Source: Roseateles_E sp005503085 (GTDB taxonomy: Bacteria; Pseudomonadota; Gammaproteobacteria; Burkholderiales; Burkholderiaceae_C). From it: DNA of 64,000 nt. Below the pieces are notes generated by a model. The model saw nothing but the letters and a program-made list of their open reading frames with translations, was not told the origin of the DNA and made no database searches. The translations under genes were made by a program, and so were the position numbers. Positions 28,225 through 36,262 of the stretch are shown piece by piece (the first letter of the stretch is position 1; each line of letters begins with the position of its first letter). The stretch is taken from the NCBI RefSeq assembly GCF_028462495.1, contig NZ_JAQOWX010000013.1:10099-74098 (forward strand), read 5' to 3'.

Positions 28225-28255
28225 AAAAAACGCCCGCCCCGGTATCGGGCGGGCG
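28225..28255 (-). terminator. Rho-independent terminator of the MerR gene
   Basis: Minus strand: a 9-bp GC stem (CGCCCGCCC / GGGCGGGCG, 7-nt loop) followed by six T, 20 bp after the MerR stop. The T run is directly followed by the acyltransferase ATG. Confidence 0.88.
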
Positions 28256-28275
28256 CTGACTTGTTCTTGGGGGGC

Positions 28276-28932
28276 TCAGTCGCGGGGCGCGGGCGGCGCG
28301 CAAGCCCCGGATTGTAAGGCGGGGCCCAGCAACAGGCCTTCGTGGATGGCCACGCGCTCCAGCGCCGTCTCGAAGCTGGCCCGCGCCTGGCCCGCGACCT
28401 GCTGCAGATAGGCGTGCAGCTCGGCATCGGCCGGACTGCGCTGGCGGCAGTCGGCGCTGTAGGCCTCGAACTGCGTCAGCCGGATCAGGATCTCGGCCAG
28501 ATGCTGCGGGCATTCGCAGGCAATCGTCGAGGACAAGCCCGCCACATCGCCGAGCACCGCATCGTCGAAGCGCCGTGGCGGCGGCGTGTCGCTCGGCTGG
28601 TCCAGCGGCAGATCCAGTGTCAGAACGGGCAGGCGCAAGGGCTCGGCCACGGTGCTGGCATGGGTGCGGGCCACGGCCTGCAGCTCGTCCATGTCCAGCG
28701 CGGCGAGCGCCCCGATGGCATGACCCAGCGTGGTCAGCTGCTTCAGCAGGGCTAGGCGCCGCACATCGGCAGCGCTGTAGAGCCGGTGGCCGGCCGCGCT
28801 GGTGGCCGCAGCGCTGACCCGGTAGCGCCGCTCCCAGATGCGCAGCGTCGCCACCGGCATGCGCAGCATGCGGGCCACGGCCGCACTGCGGTAGTGGCGC
28901 TGCGCGGCGGCTCCTGCATCGAACTCGGACAT
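28276..28932 (-). CDS. MerR-family regulator, LitR-like without a cobalamin domain
   Basis: Regulator of 218 aa. The N-terminal MerR HTH is complete (YRSAAVARMLRMPVATLRIWERRYRV, SAAGHRLYSAADVRRLALLKQLT, HAIGALAALD), very close in pattern to LitR/CarH/PplR light regulators. The C-terminal ~130 residues contain no ExxHxxG cobalamin-binding motif; conserved-looking Cys (ACECPQHLAEIL, SADCRQRS) are present instead, as in class III LitR proteins that work with LOV photoreceptors. Start: ATG at 28932, with GTG at 28938 possible. Divergent from DUF393 and next to photolyase genes. Light control is inferred from context. Confidence 0.82.
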   Translation of the reverse strand: MSEFDAGAAAQRHYRSAAVARMLRMPVATLRIWERRYRVSAAATSAAGHRLYSAADVRRLALLKQLTTLGHAIGALAALDMDELQAVARTHASTVAEPLRLPVLTLDLPLDQPSDTPPPRRFDDAVLGDVAGLSSTIACECPQHLAEILIRLTQFEAYSADCRQRSPADAELHAYLQQVAGQARASFETALERVAIHEGLLLGPALQSGACAPPAPRD

Positions 28933-29034
28933 GAACACCCCAGTGACTCGGTATTGAATCGGATTATCAGAGACGCGGCGCCGCCCATTGCGCAGGGCAC
29001 GACTCGGTGTCGGCGATCTGCCTATGCTCGCCCC

Positions 29035-29403
29035 ATGAATACCGCCCCGCCCTCAACGCTGACCGTCTACTTCGACGGCGCCTGCCCGGTCTGCAGCCGC
29101 GAAATCGCGCTGTACCAGCGCGAGCGGGGTGCGGAGCAGCTGTGCTGGGTCGATGTCGCGCATTGCCCGCCGGCCCAACTGGGCCTGGGGCTCAGCCGCG
29201 AGGCGGCGCTGGCCCGTCTGCATGTACGCGATGCCCAGGGCCGGCTTGTCAGCGGGGCGCGCGGCTTTCTGGCGCTGTGGCGGGTGCTGCCGCGCTGGGC
29301 CTGGCTGGCCCGGCTGCTGGACCGGGGCCCGCTGCCCGCGCTGCTGGAAGGTCTGTACCGCGCCTTCTTGCTGGCCCGCCGGCTGTGGAGGCGTCAACCC
29401 TGA
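29035..29403 (+). CDS. DCC-type thiol-disulfide oxidoreductase family protein (DUF393)
   Basis: Protein of 122 aa. The family motif DxxCPVC appears as YFDGACPVCSREIALYQ near residues 12-28, and the remainder is the all-helical-rich DUF393 fold. Members are predicted thioredoxin-like oxidoreductases of unknown substrate and are frequent neighbours of photolyase and DUF2256 genes. Start ATG at 29035 gives the canonical N-terminus. Divergent from the MerR gene; first in the row DUF393-HiPIP-DUF2256-photolyases. Confidence 0.85.
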   Translation: MNTAPPSTLTVYFDGACPVCSREIALYQRERGAEQLCWVDVAHCPPAQLGLGLSREAALARLHVRDAQGRLVSGARGFLALWRVLPRWAWLARLLDRGPLPALLEGLYRAFLLARRLWRRQP

Positions 29404-29507
29404 GCCCCTGCCCGCGTTGAACTCACAGATGCACCGAGCCCGCCGGCCCTCGGTCCACATCTTCCACCCCCAAGGCCTGTGTCCATCGCGAACGAGGAGA
29501 CAAGACC

Positions 29508-29843
29508 ATGTCCAAAACCCAATCCGTCCCGCAGCAACGCCGTGTTTTCCTGATCGGCCTGGCTGGCGGCGGCCTGATGCTGGGCGCCGGGGTGCATCTG
29601 CAGGCACGCGCCCAGGCCAAGCTGGTGGACGAGAAGGACGCCCAGGCGGCCGCACTCGGCTATGTGGCCGACGCCACCAAGACCGACACGAAGAAGTACC
29701 CGAAGTACGCTGCCGGCCAGAATTGCGCCAACTGCGCGCTCTATCAGGGCAAGGCCACTGATGCCGCCGGCGGCTGCCCGCTATTCGCCGGCAAGCAGGT
29801 GGCCGGCAAGGGCTGGTGCAGCGCCTGGGCCAAGAAGGGCTGA
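29508..29843 (+). CDS. High-potential iron-sulfur protein (HiPIP)
   Basis: Periplasmic 4Fe-4S electron carrier of 111 aa. Twin-arginine signal (QQRRVFLIGLAGGGLMLGAG) and four cluster Cys at 73, 76, 90 and 104 with the family spacing (NCANCALYQG, GGCPLF, GWCSAW). GAGGAGAC lies upstream of the start. HiPIPs carry electrons between bc1 complex and oxidases or photosynthetic reaction centres. Position beside photolyase genes could be chance or reflect co-regulation. Confidence 0.95.
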   Translation: MSKTQSVPQQRRVFLIGLAGGGLMLGAGVHLQARAQAKLVDEKDAQAAALGYVADATKTDTKKYPKYAAGQNCANCALYQGKATDAAGGCPLFAGKQVAGKGWCSAWAKKG

Positions 29844-29850
29844 GCGACCG

Positions 29851-30030
29851 ATGCAGAGACAGGGCGGGGCCAGCGCTGCTTTCAAGGGCAACAAGCAATA
29901 CCTGCCCAGCAAGCCCTGCCAGGCCTGCGGCCGGACGATGAGCTGGCGCAAGCGCTGGGCCAGGGTCTGGGACGAGCTGCGTTACTGCTCCGACGCCTGC
30001 CGCAGCGCCAGGACGGTCCGACATGGCTGA
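29851..30030 (+). CDS. DUF2256 small zinc-finger-like protein
   Basis: Basic protein of 59 aa with four Cys in two pairs (Cys23/26 in PCQACGRTM and Cys46/50 in YCSDACR), consistent with DUF2256 and probably a metal site. Starts 7 bp after the HiPIP stop; its 3' end overlaps the start of the cryptochrome/photolyase gene by 8 bp. DUF2256 is a constant neighbour of CryPro/Fe-S photolyases, but function is unknown. Confidence 0.88.
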   Translation: MQRQGGASAAFKGNKQYLPSKPCQACGRTMSWRKRWARVWDELRYCSDACRSARTVRHG

Positions 30031-31568
30031 GGGCCTGCGCAATCTGGTGCTGGTGCTGGGCGACCAACTTGACCTGGAAGCCGCCGCCTTCGATGACTTC
30101 GATCCGGCCCGGGACGCGGTCTGGATGGCCGAGGTGGCCGAGGAGTCCACCCATGTCTGGTCGGGCAAACCGCGCATCGCGCTGTTCCTGGCCGCGATGC
30201 GGCATTTCGCCGCCGCGCTGCGGGCAGCCGGCCGGCCGCTGCACTACCGGCGGCTCGACGATGCGGGCAATCTCGGCACGCTGGCGGCTGAGCTGGGCGC
30301 CAGCATTGCCGAGTTGCGCCCGCAGCGCCTGCTGCTGACCGCGCCAGGGGATTGGCGGGTGCTGCAGGCGCTGAAGGCGGTGGCCAGCGAGGCCGGGCTG
30401 CCGCTGGCGCTGCGCGAGGACCGGCATTTCTACGCGACGGTGCGCGAGTTCGCGGCCCACGCCAAGGGCCGCAAGCAGCTGCGACTGGAGTACTACTACC
30501 GCGAGCTGCGCAGCCGGCACGGCGTGCTGATGCAGGCCGATGGCCAGCCGGCGGGCGGGCAGTGGAATTTCGATGCCGAGAACCGCGAGGCCTTCGGCGC
30601 CAACGGCCCCGGCCTGCGAGCGCCGCGCGCGGAGTTCGCGCCCGACGCGATCACCCGCGAGGTCATCGCGCTGGTCAACAGCCGCTTTGCCGATCATCCG
30701 GGCTCGCTGGCGCAGTTCGCCTGGCCGGTGACGCGCGCCGACGCGCTGCGGGCGCTGCAGGACTTCATCAGCGAGCGTCTGCCGCTGTTCGGCCGCTACC
30801 AAGACGCGCTCTGGCCCGACGAGCCCTGGCTCTACCACTCGCAGCTGGCCGCCGCGCTGAACCTGAAGCTGCTGAACCCGCGCGAGGTGGTCGCTGCGGC
30901 CGAGGCGGCCTGGCGGGACGGCCAGGCGCCGCTGGCCAGCGTCGAGGGCTTCATCCGCCAGATCCTCGGCTGGCGCGAGTACGTGCGCGGCATCTACTGG
31001 ACCCAGATGCCCGGCTATCTGGAGCGCAATGCGCTGGACGCCCGCCAGCCCCTGCCCGCCTGCTACTGGACCGGCAACACCGAGATGGCCTTGCCTGCGC
31101 GACGCGCTGAAGCAGACCCTGGAACACGGCTATGCCCACCACATCCAACGCCTGATGGTCACCGGTCTCTATGCACTGCTGCTGGGCGTGGACCCGAAGC
31201 AGCTGCATGCCTGGTATCTGAGCGTCTACGTCGATGCGGTCGAATGGGTGGAGCTGCCCAACACCCTGGGCATGAGCCAGTTCGCCGATGACGGCCTGAT
31301 GGCCAGCAAGCCCTATATCGCCAGCGGCAAATACCTGCAGCGCATGGGCCCCTACTGCCGCGGCTGCCGCTACGACCCGGCCGAGCGCGTGGGCGAGCGC
31401 GCCTGCCCTTACACCAGCCTGTACTGGGACTTTCTGCTGCGCCACGAGGGCTGGCTGGCGGAGCAGCCGCGCATGCAGATGCAGCTCAGGAATCTGGCGC
31501 GGCTGGACGATGCGCAGCGGCAGGCCATCCGCGCGCACGCCGAGGCCTTGCGAGCCGCTGCAGCATGA
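30023..31568 (+). pseudogene. Fe-S bacterial cryptochrome/photolyase (CryPro), frameshifted
   Basis: The Fe-S-containing photolyase/cryptochrome family (PhrB of Agrobacterium, about 510 aa): N-terminal LVLVLGDQLDLEA, catalytic region HSQLAAALNLKLLNPREVV, WREYVRGIYWTQMPGY, then GLYALLLGVDPKQLHAWYLSVYVDAVEWVELPN. The reading frame breaks at 31091: an extra T in ATGGCC-TTGCCTG shifts the frame; removing it restores MACLRDAL and the rest to 31568. The shift falls just before the first Cys ligand of the Fe-S cluster; the other ligands (PYCRGCRYD, ERACPY) are in the second frame. Either a sequencing error or a true disabling mutation; a second frameshift in the next gene makes an assembly fault possible. 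Confidence 0.85.
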
Positions 31569-32720
31569 GCAAGCCCGGCTTCCCGCCCACGCTGGCCGCC
31601 GCCCGGGCACGGCTGGCCGCGATCGACCCGCACGAGTACGCGCGCAGCCGCAATGCGCTGGACGGTGCGGTGACGCGGCTCTCGCCCTATCTGAGCCATG
31701 GCCTGTTGGACCTGCCTGCGGTGATGGCCGCACTGTCCGAACGGCACGGGCCGCTGGGCCCGCAGCACAAACTGGTCTACGAGTTCGGCTGGCGCGAGTA
31801 CTTCCACCACGTCTGGCAGCGCCGTGGCGACGCGATCTTCCGCTCCCTGCATGCCGGTCCGCTGCCCGACCGTGCCTATGCCCGCGAGCTGCCGGCCGAC
31901 ATCCGCGAGGCGCGCAGCGGCGTGCCGGTGATCGACCGGGCGGTGCGCATGCTCTATGCCGAAGGCTATCTGCACAACCATCTGCGCCTTTGGCTGGCCA
32001 GCTACATCGTCCATCTGCGCAAGATCCACTGGCGCAGCGGTGCCGACTGGATGTATGGCCATCTGCTGGACGGTGATCTGGCCAGCAACCACCTGAGCTG
32101 GCAGTGGGTGGCCGGCACCGGCAGTCACAAGCCCTATCTCTTCAATGCCGGCAATGTCGCCCGCCACGCGCCGCCGGACTGGCACAGTCCGGGCACGGTG
32201 ATCGACACCAGCTACGAGGCCCTCGACGTGATCGCTCGCGGCGCCGAGCCGGTCGGCGCCGAAGCGCTGCAAGCGCCAGGCATCGACGCGCCGGCCTTGC
32301 ACGAGCGGCCGCCCGCCGCCTGGAGCGTGCCCGATGCCCAGGCGGTGGCGGGGCGCGATATCTGGCTGGTCCACGCCTGGGCCTTCGCCGACCCGCCATC
32401 CGATCTGCCGGACGGCATCGTCAGCGTGGCCGTCTTCGAGGCCGGCCATCTGCATGCGCGCTGGCCCTGGAGCGCGGCACGCTGGACCTTTGTCGGCCAG
32501 CGCATGAGCGAGCTGGCCGCGCTGCTGGTGGGGTGATGCGGCCACGCTGGCGACGGCGCTGGCGGGCGCCCGCTCGGTGCAGATGGTGGCCAACCCGCAT
32601 CTCTCGCCCGCCCTGCACGGCCTGGCCCGCTGCCGGCCGAGGCCGCAGCTGTTCGCGCCGGTGGCGCGGCACTGCGATTCGTTCTCGCAGTGGTGGAAGC
32701 GGGCCAGCGCGGCGCTCTGA
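31565..32720 (+). pseudogene. FAD-binding photolyase-like protein, frameshifted near the C-terminus
   Basis: About 384 aa when repaired. It lacks the N-terminal antenna-binding domain and begins directly in the FAD-binding region: ALDGAVTRLSPYLSHGLLDL, EFGWREYFHHVWQRRG, VIDRAVRMLYAEGYLHNHLRLWLASYIVHL, WRSGADWMYGHLLDGDLASNHLSWQWVAG. The first frame stops at 32536 (LLVG), but an extra T at 32534, if removed, continues in frame to 32720, giving DAATLATALAGARS and FAPVARHCDSFSQWWKRAS, the expected C-terminus. Starts within 4 bp of the previous gene. Error or mutation cannot be told apart here. Confidence 0.8.
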
Positions 32721-32723
32721 CCC

Positions 32724-33275
32724 TCAACGCCCGCTCTTGAAGATCCGCCCCAGCCAGCCCAGGTACCAGTCCAGAAAGCGCTGGAAGGCGCTCTTGGGCG
32801 GAGCCGGTGGCTCGGCCGGCGCCACCCCATAGCGCTCGGCCAGCGCCGCGTTGAAAGCGGCGAAGAAGTCGCCGGCCATCTTCTGCGCGGCCATATCGAC
32901 CAGGCGCGAACCGATCTGCGCGATCTTGCCGCCGACGCTGGCCACCACCGTGTAGTGCAGCAGGGTCTGGGCCGGGCCCAGCGTCTCCAGCCGCACCTGG
33001 GCTGTGCCCTTGCCATGCCCGGCCGCGCCGCCCGAGCCCTCGAAGGCAAGCTGGTAGCTGGTCGGCGGCTGCAGGTCGGAGAGCTTCAACTTGCCCTTGA
33101 ATTTCGCCTTGACGGGGCCGATCGCGACAGACAGCAGGACCTCGTATTCGTTCTCTCCAGTGGGCGTCAGCGCTTCGCAGCCGGTGATGGCGGCCTTCAG
33201 CATCTCGGTGTCGTTGAGCGCGGCCCAGGCCTGGGCCTGGGCGACGGGGAGTGTTTCTTGTCCGGTCAGTTGCAT
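32724..33275 (-). CDS. coxG: CoxG membrane-recruitment protein of CO-dehydrogenase-type cluster
   Basis: SRPBCC-fold protein of 183 aa. N-terminal ~150 residues are the CoxG/SRPBCC domain (QETLPVAQAQAWAALNDTEMLKAAITGCEAL), and the C-terminus is an amphipathic tail (FQRFLDWYLGWLGRIFKSGR), a likely membrane anchor. In form I CO dehydrogenase CoxG is needed for membrane association and has been linked to quinone delivery. Start overlaps the coxE end by 10 bp. Last gene of the coxS-L-M-D-E-G unit, stopping 3 bp from the convergent photolyase gene. Confidence 0.9.
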   Translation of the reverse strand: MQLTGQETLPVAQAQAWAALNDTEMLKAAITGCEALTPTGENEYEVLLSVAIGPVKAKFKGKLKLSDLQPPTSYQLAFEGSGGAAGHGKGTAQVRLETLGPAQTLLHYTVVASVGGKIAQIGSRLVDMAAQKMAGDFFAAFNAALAERYGVAPAEPPAPPKSAFQRFLDWYLGWLGRIFKSGR

Positions 33276-34450
33276 AGCGTGTTCACCAGGTCTTCAAGAC
33301 TGGCGAGATTGTGGGCGGGAAGATGGGCACTGACCTCGGGGAGCAATGCCTTGATGCCGGCGGCCTTCGGTTCGAAACCCTCGAAGCGCAGCAGCGGATT
33401 CAACCAGATCAGGCGGCGGCAGGACAGGCGCAGGCGGCGCGCCTCGAAGGCCAAGGCCTCCGCACTGTCACCCTGCTCCAGGCCGTCGGTGATCAGGAGC
33501 ACCGTCGTGTCGCTGCTCAGCACGCGGCGGGCCCAATCATGGTTGAACTGGTGCAGGCAGGCGCTGATGCGAGTGCCACCCGACCAGTCGGCTACCGTGC
33601 GTGCGACGGCGGCCACCGCGATATCGGGATCGCGCTGCTGCATCAATCGCGTGATCGGGGTCAGTCGCGTGCCGAAGACAAAGCTCGTCACCCTGGGCGC
33701 ATGACGGCGCTCGGCCGGATTCGCCAGCCCGTGGGCCAGGTGCAAGAGCATGCGCGAGTAGCGGCTCATCGAGCCGGAGATGTCGGCCAGGATCAGCAGC
33801 GGCGCGACCTTGACGCGCGGCCGGCGCCAGCGCGGCGGCGCCAGCTCCTCGCGGGTCTGCGCGCGCAGCGTGGCACGCCAGTCAAAGCGGCCCTGGGCCG
33901 AAGGCCGGAAGCGGCGCGTGGGCCGCGTCTCGACGAAGGGCCTCAGCCGCACCAGCAGGCGCTTGGCGGCGGCCCACTCCTCGGCCGTCATCGTCTCGAA
34001 ATCGCGCTGGCGCAAGAGCTCCTGCTCACTCCAGCTCAACCGCGCATCGATCTCGATCTCTTCCTCGGGTTCTCGCGGCGGCTTCTTGCCCTGCTGCCCT
34101 TGCGGAAACAGCGCATCGGCCAGGCGCCGGTTCTCCGGCGGTGGCGGGGTGCCGGGTTTTGCCTGGGTGCGCGGCAGCATCATCGCCATCACCCGGCCCA
34201 GCAGATCGGGGTCGCGCCAGAACAGATAGAAAGCCTGCTCGAACAGCGGCCGGTGCGCCGCGCGATCGATCAGGCAGGCAGCCAGCGTGGCCTTGAAATC
34301 GGCACGCGATTCGAGCCCAGCCACCTGCAGCGCCTGCAGGCACAGCTGCACCCGGTCCGTGCCCACGGCCATGCCGGACTGGCGCAGCACGCGGGCGAAG
34401 TGCATCACATTGGCCGCCAGGTGTGCCGGCAGATCGGGCGACTCAGCCAT
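33266..34450 (-). CDS. coxE: CoxE VWA-domain maturation protein
   Basis: Protein of 394 aa with a C-terminal VWA-CoxE domain: the MIDAS-like LILADISGSMSRYSRM (DxSxS metal site) is near residue 220, followed by the rest of the von Willebrand fold and LITDGLEQGDS. CoxE partners the AAA+ ATPase CoxD in maturation of the molybdenum hydroxylase active site (sulfur/metal insertion in form I CODH). Overlaps coxD by 8 bp and coxG by 10, a coupled operon. Confidence 0.92.
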   Translation of the reverse strand: MAESPDLPAHLAANVMHFARVLRQSGMAVGTDRVQLCLQALQVAGLESRADFKATLAACLIDRAAHRPLFEQAFYLFWRDPDLLGRVMAMMLPRTQAKPGTPPPPENRRLADALFPQGQQGKKPPREPEEEIEIDARLSWSEQELLRQRDFETMTAEEWAAAKRLLVRLRPFVETRPTRRFRPSAQGRFDWRATLRAQTREELAPPRWRRPRVKVAPLLILADISGSMSRYSRMLLHLAHGLANPAERRHAPRVTSFVFGTRLTPITRLMQQRDPDIAVAAVARTVADWSGGTRISACLHQFNHDWARRVLSSDTTVLLITDGLEQGDSAEALAFEARRLRLSCRRLIWLNPLLRFEGFEPKAAGIKALLPEVSAHLPAHNLASLEDLVNTLCN

Positions 34451-35312
34451 GGTGCGTGGCCACCCTCACCTGCTCCAGCAGCCGCGCCGCCTCCGAGCCC
34501 TGCACCTTGGCGATGTCGTCCTGGTATTTCAAGAGCACGCCCAGCGTGTTGCTGACCGTCTCCGGGTCCAGCACCAGCGCATTGAGTTCCAGCAGCGCGC
34601 GCGACCATTCGATGGTCTCGGCCACACCGGGCAGTTTGTACAGGTCCAGCGTGCGCAGGCCCCGGATGAAGGCGACGATCTGGCGCGACAGCGCCTCGCC
34701 GGCACCGGGCACCTTGAGCCGCAGGATCTGCAGCTCGCGCTGCGCATCGGGGAAATCGACCCAGTGGTAGAGGCAGCGCCGCTTGACCGCATCATGGATC
34801 TCGCGGGTGCGGTTGCTGGTCAGCACCACGATGGGCGGCTCGGCGGCCTTGATCACACCCAGCTCGGGAATGCTGAGCTGGAAGTCGCTCAGCACCTCCA
34901 GCAGAAAGGCCTCGAAGGGCTCGTCCGCACGATCGAGCTCGTCGATCAGCAGCACCCCCGGCTGTTCCAGGGCCTGCAGCAGCGGCCGCGCGATCAGGAA
35001 GCGGCGCGCGAACAACTCATCGCCGCTCAGGCCGCCGCTCTTGATCTCCAGCATCTGCCGCGCATGGTTCCACTCATAGGCCGCGCTGGCCAGATCCAGG
35101 CCCTCGTAGCACTGCAGCCGTATCAGCGGCCGCCCCAGCATCGCGGCCAGGGCCTTGGCGATCTCGGTCTTGCCGGTGCCCGGTTCGCCCTCCAGGAACA
35201 GCGGGCGCTGCAGGCGCAGGGCCAGGAAGACGGCGGTGGCCAGTTCGCGCTGGGCGACATAGCCTTGCGTCAGCAGAGCTTGAACGGTTGTATCGATGGA
35301 GCTTGGCGTCAT
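34443..35312 (-). CDS. coxD: CoxD MoxR-type AAA+ ATPase
   Basis: AAA+ ATPase of about 289 aa. Walker A GEPGTGKTEIAKALA, Walker B GVLLIDELDRAD, sensor-1 VVLTSNRTREIHDAVKRRCLYHW are all present in MoxR order. Known role in O. carboxidovorans: chaperone for assembly of the CODH metal centre. Start taken as ATG 35312 (MTPSSIDTT); ATG 35330 is also in frame and neither has a strong RBS. Separated from coxM by 147 bp holding a long inverted repeat. Confidence 0.9.
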   Translation of the reverse strand: MTPSSIDTTVQALLTQGYVAQRELATAVFLALRLQRPLFLEGEPGTGKTEIAKALAAMLGRPLIRLQCYEGLDLASAAYEWNHARQMLEIKSGGLSGDELFARRFLIARPLLQALEQPGVLLIDELDRADEPFEAFLLEVLSDFQLSIPELGVIKAAEPPIVVLTSNRTREIHDAVKRRCLYHWVDFPDAQRELQILRLKVPGAGEALSRQIVAFIRGLRTLDLYKLPGVAETIEWSRALLELNALVLDPETVSNTLGVLLKYQDDIAKVQGSEAARLLEQVRVATHHG

Positions 35313-35346
35313 GGGTGGTCTTGCAAACATGGGGCGGGCTGCGGGC

Positions 35347-35428
35347 CTGGGGTACGCGGCTTGGCTCCTGTCCCCCGCCCTCGCTTCGCTCGGTCTCCTC
35401 CTTGACCTCGCCAAGCCGCGCACCCCAG
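35347..35428. repeat. Long imperfect inverted repeat between coxM and coxD
   Basis: Arms of 19 bp (35347-35365 and 35410-35428) match at 18 positions and enclose 44 bp, which includes GCTTCGCTC-type repeats. It would form a large RNA hairpin in the coxM-coxD intergenic region. No T run. It may be an attenuator, an mRNA-stability element or a dispersed intergenic repeat. Confidence 0.6.
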
Positions 35429-35458
35429 ACCCTTGCTGAGTGGCGCTGGGTTTTGCGC

Positions 35459-36247
35459 TCAGGCGCCGGCCACGGCCCTTCCTGCAAGCACCGGGATCAG
35501 CGCGGCCCGGTAGGCCGCCGAGCCATGCAGATCGTTGTTCAGGCCCTCCTCGCTGATGCTGACCGTCATCGTCGCCGCCTGGCTCCAGCTGGCGCTCAGC
35601 GCCTGCTCCAGCGCCGTGGCGCGGAACACGCAAGACCCGGCACCGGTCACGGCCACACGCACGCCGCCGGCCGTCTTCGCGACGAACACGCCGACGATGG
35701 AGAAGCGCGAGGCCGGTTGCTTGAACTTCTGCCAGCCGGCCTTCTCCGGGACGGGGAAGCTCACCGAGCTGATGATCTCGCCCTCGGCCAGCGCGGTCTC
35801 GTACAGGCCCTTGAAGAAATCATCGGCCGCAATCGAGCGCCGGTCGGTATGGATGGTGGCGTTCAAGGCCAGCACCGCCGCCGGATAGCAGGCGGCCGGG
35901 TCGTTATTGGCCAGGCTGCCGCCGATCGTGCCGCGGTTGCGCACCTGGCGGTCGCCGATGCGGCCGGCCAGATCGGCCAGCGCCGGTATCGCGCCGGCCA
36001 GCTCCCTGGACGCAGCGACCACCGCGTGCGTGCTCATCGCACCGATCGTGACCTTGCCGGCCTCGACCTTGATGCCCTTCAGATCGGCCAGGCCGGACAG
36101 ATCGATCAAGGCCTCGGGCGCGGCCAGGCCCTGCTTGATCGCAGCGAGCAGCGACTGCCCGCCGGCCAGGATCTTGGCCTCGCTATTGGCCCGCACGGCC
36201 TGGGCCGCGTCGGCGACGCTGGTGGCTTGTTGGTAGGCAAATGTCAT
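35459..36247 (-). CDS. coxM: CO-dehydrogenase-type flavoprotein (medium) subunit
   Basis: FAD-binding subunit of 262 aa of the xanthine-dehydrogenase family. FAD motifs AGGQS (28-32) and TIGGS (107-111) are in the expected positions, with GDRQVRNRGTIGG around them. It accepts electrons from CoxS and passes them to quinone. GGGGAG precedes the ATG. Gene order S-L-M is the form II arrangement. Confidence 0.92.
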   Translation of the reverse strand: MTFAYQQATSVADAAQAVRANSEAKILAGGQSLLAAIKQGLAAPEALIDLSGLADLKGIKVEAGKVTIGAMSTHAVVAASRELAGAIPALADLAGRIGDRQVRNRGTIGGSLANNDPAACYPAAVLALNATIHTDRRSIAADDFFKGLYETALAEGEIISSVSFPVPEKAGWQKFKQPASRFSIVGVFVAKTAGGVRVAVTGAGSCVFRATALEQALSASWSQAATMTVSISEEGLNNDLHGSAAYRAALIPVLAGRAVAGA

Positions 36248-36262
36248 GCTGTGCTCCCCGGT

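Noticed and set aside
28276..28932. Cobalamin-binding CarH/LitR photoreceptor
   Set aside because: No cobalamin-binding motif in the C-terminal region.
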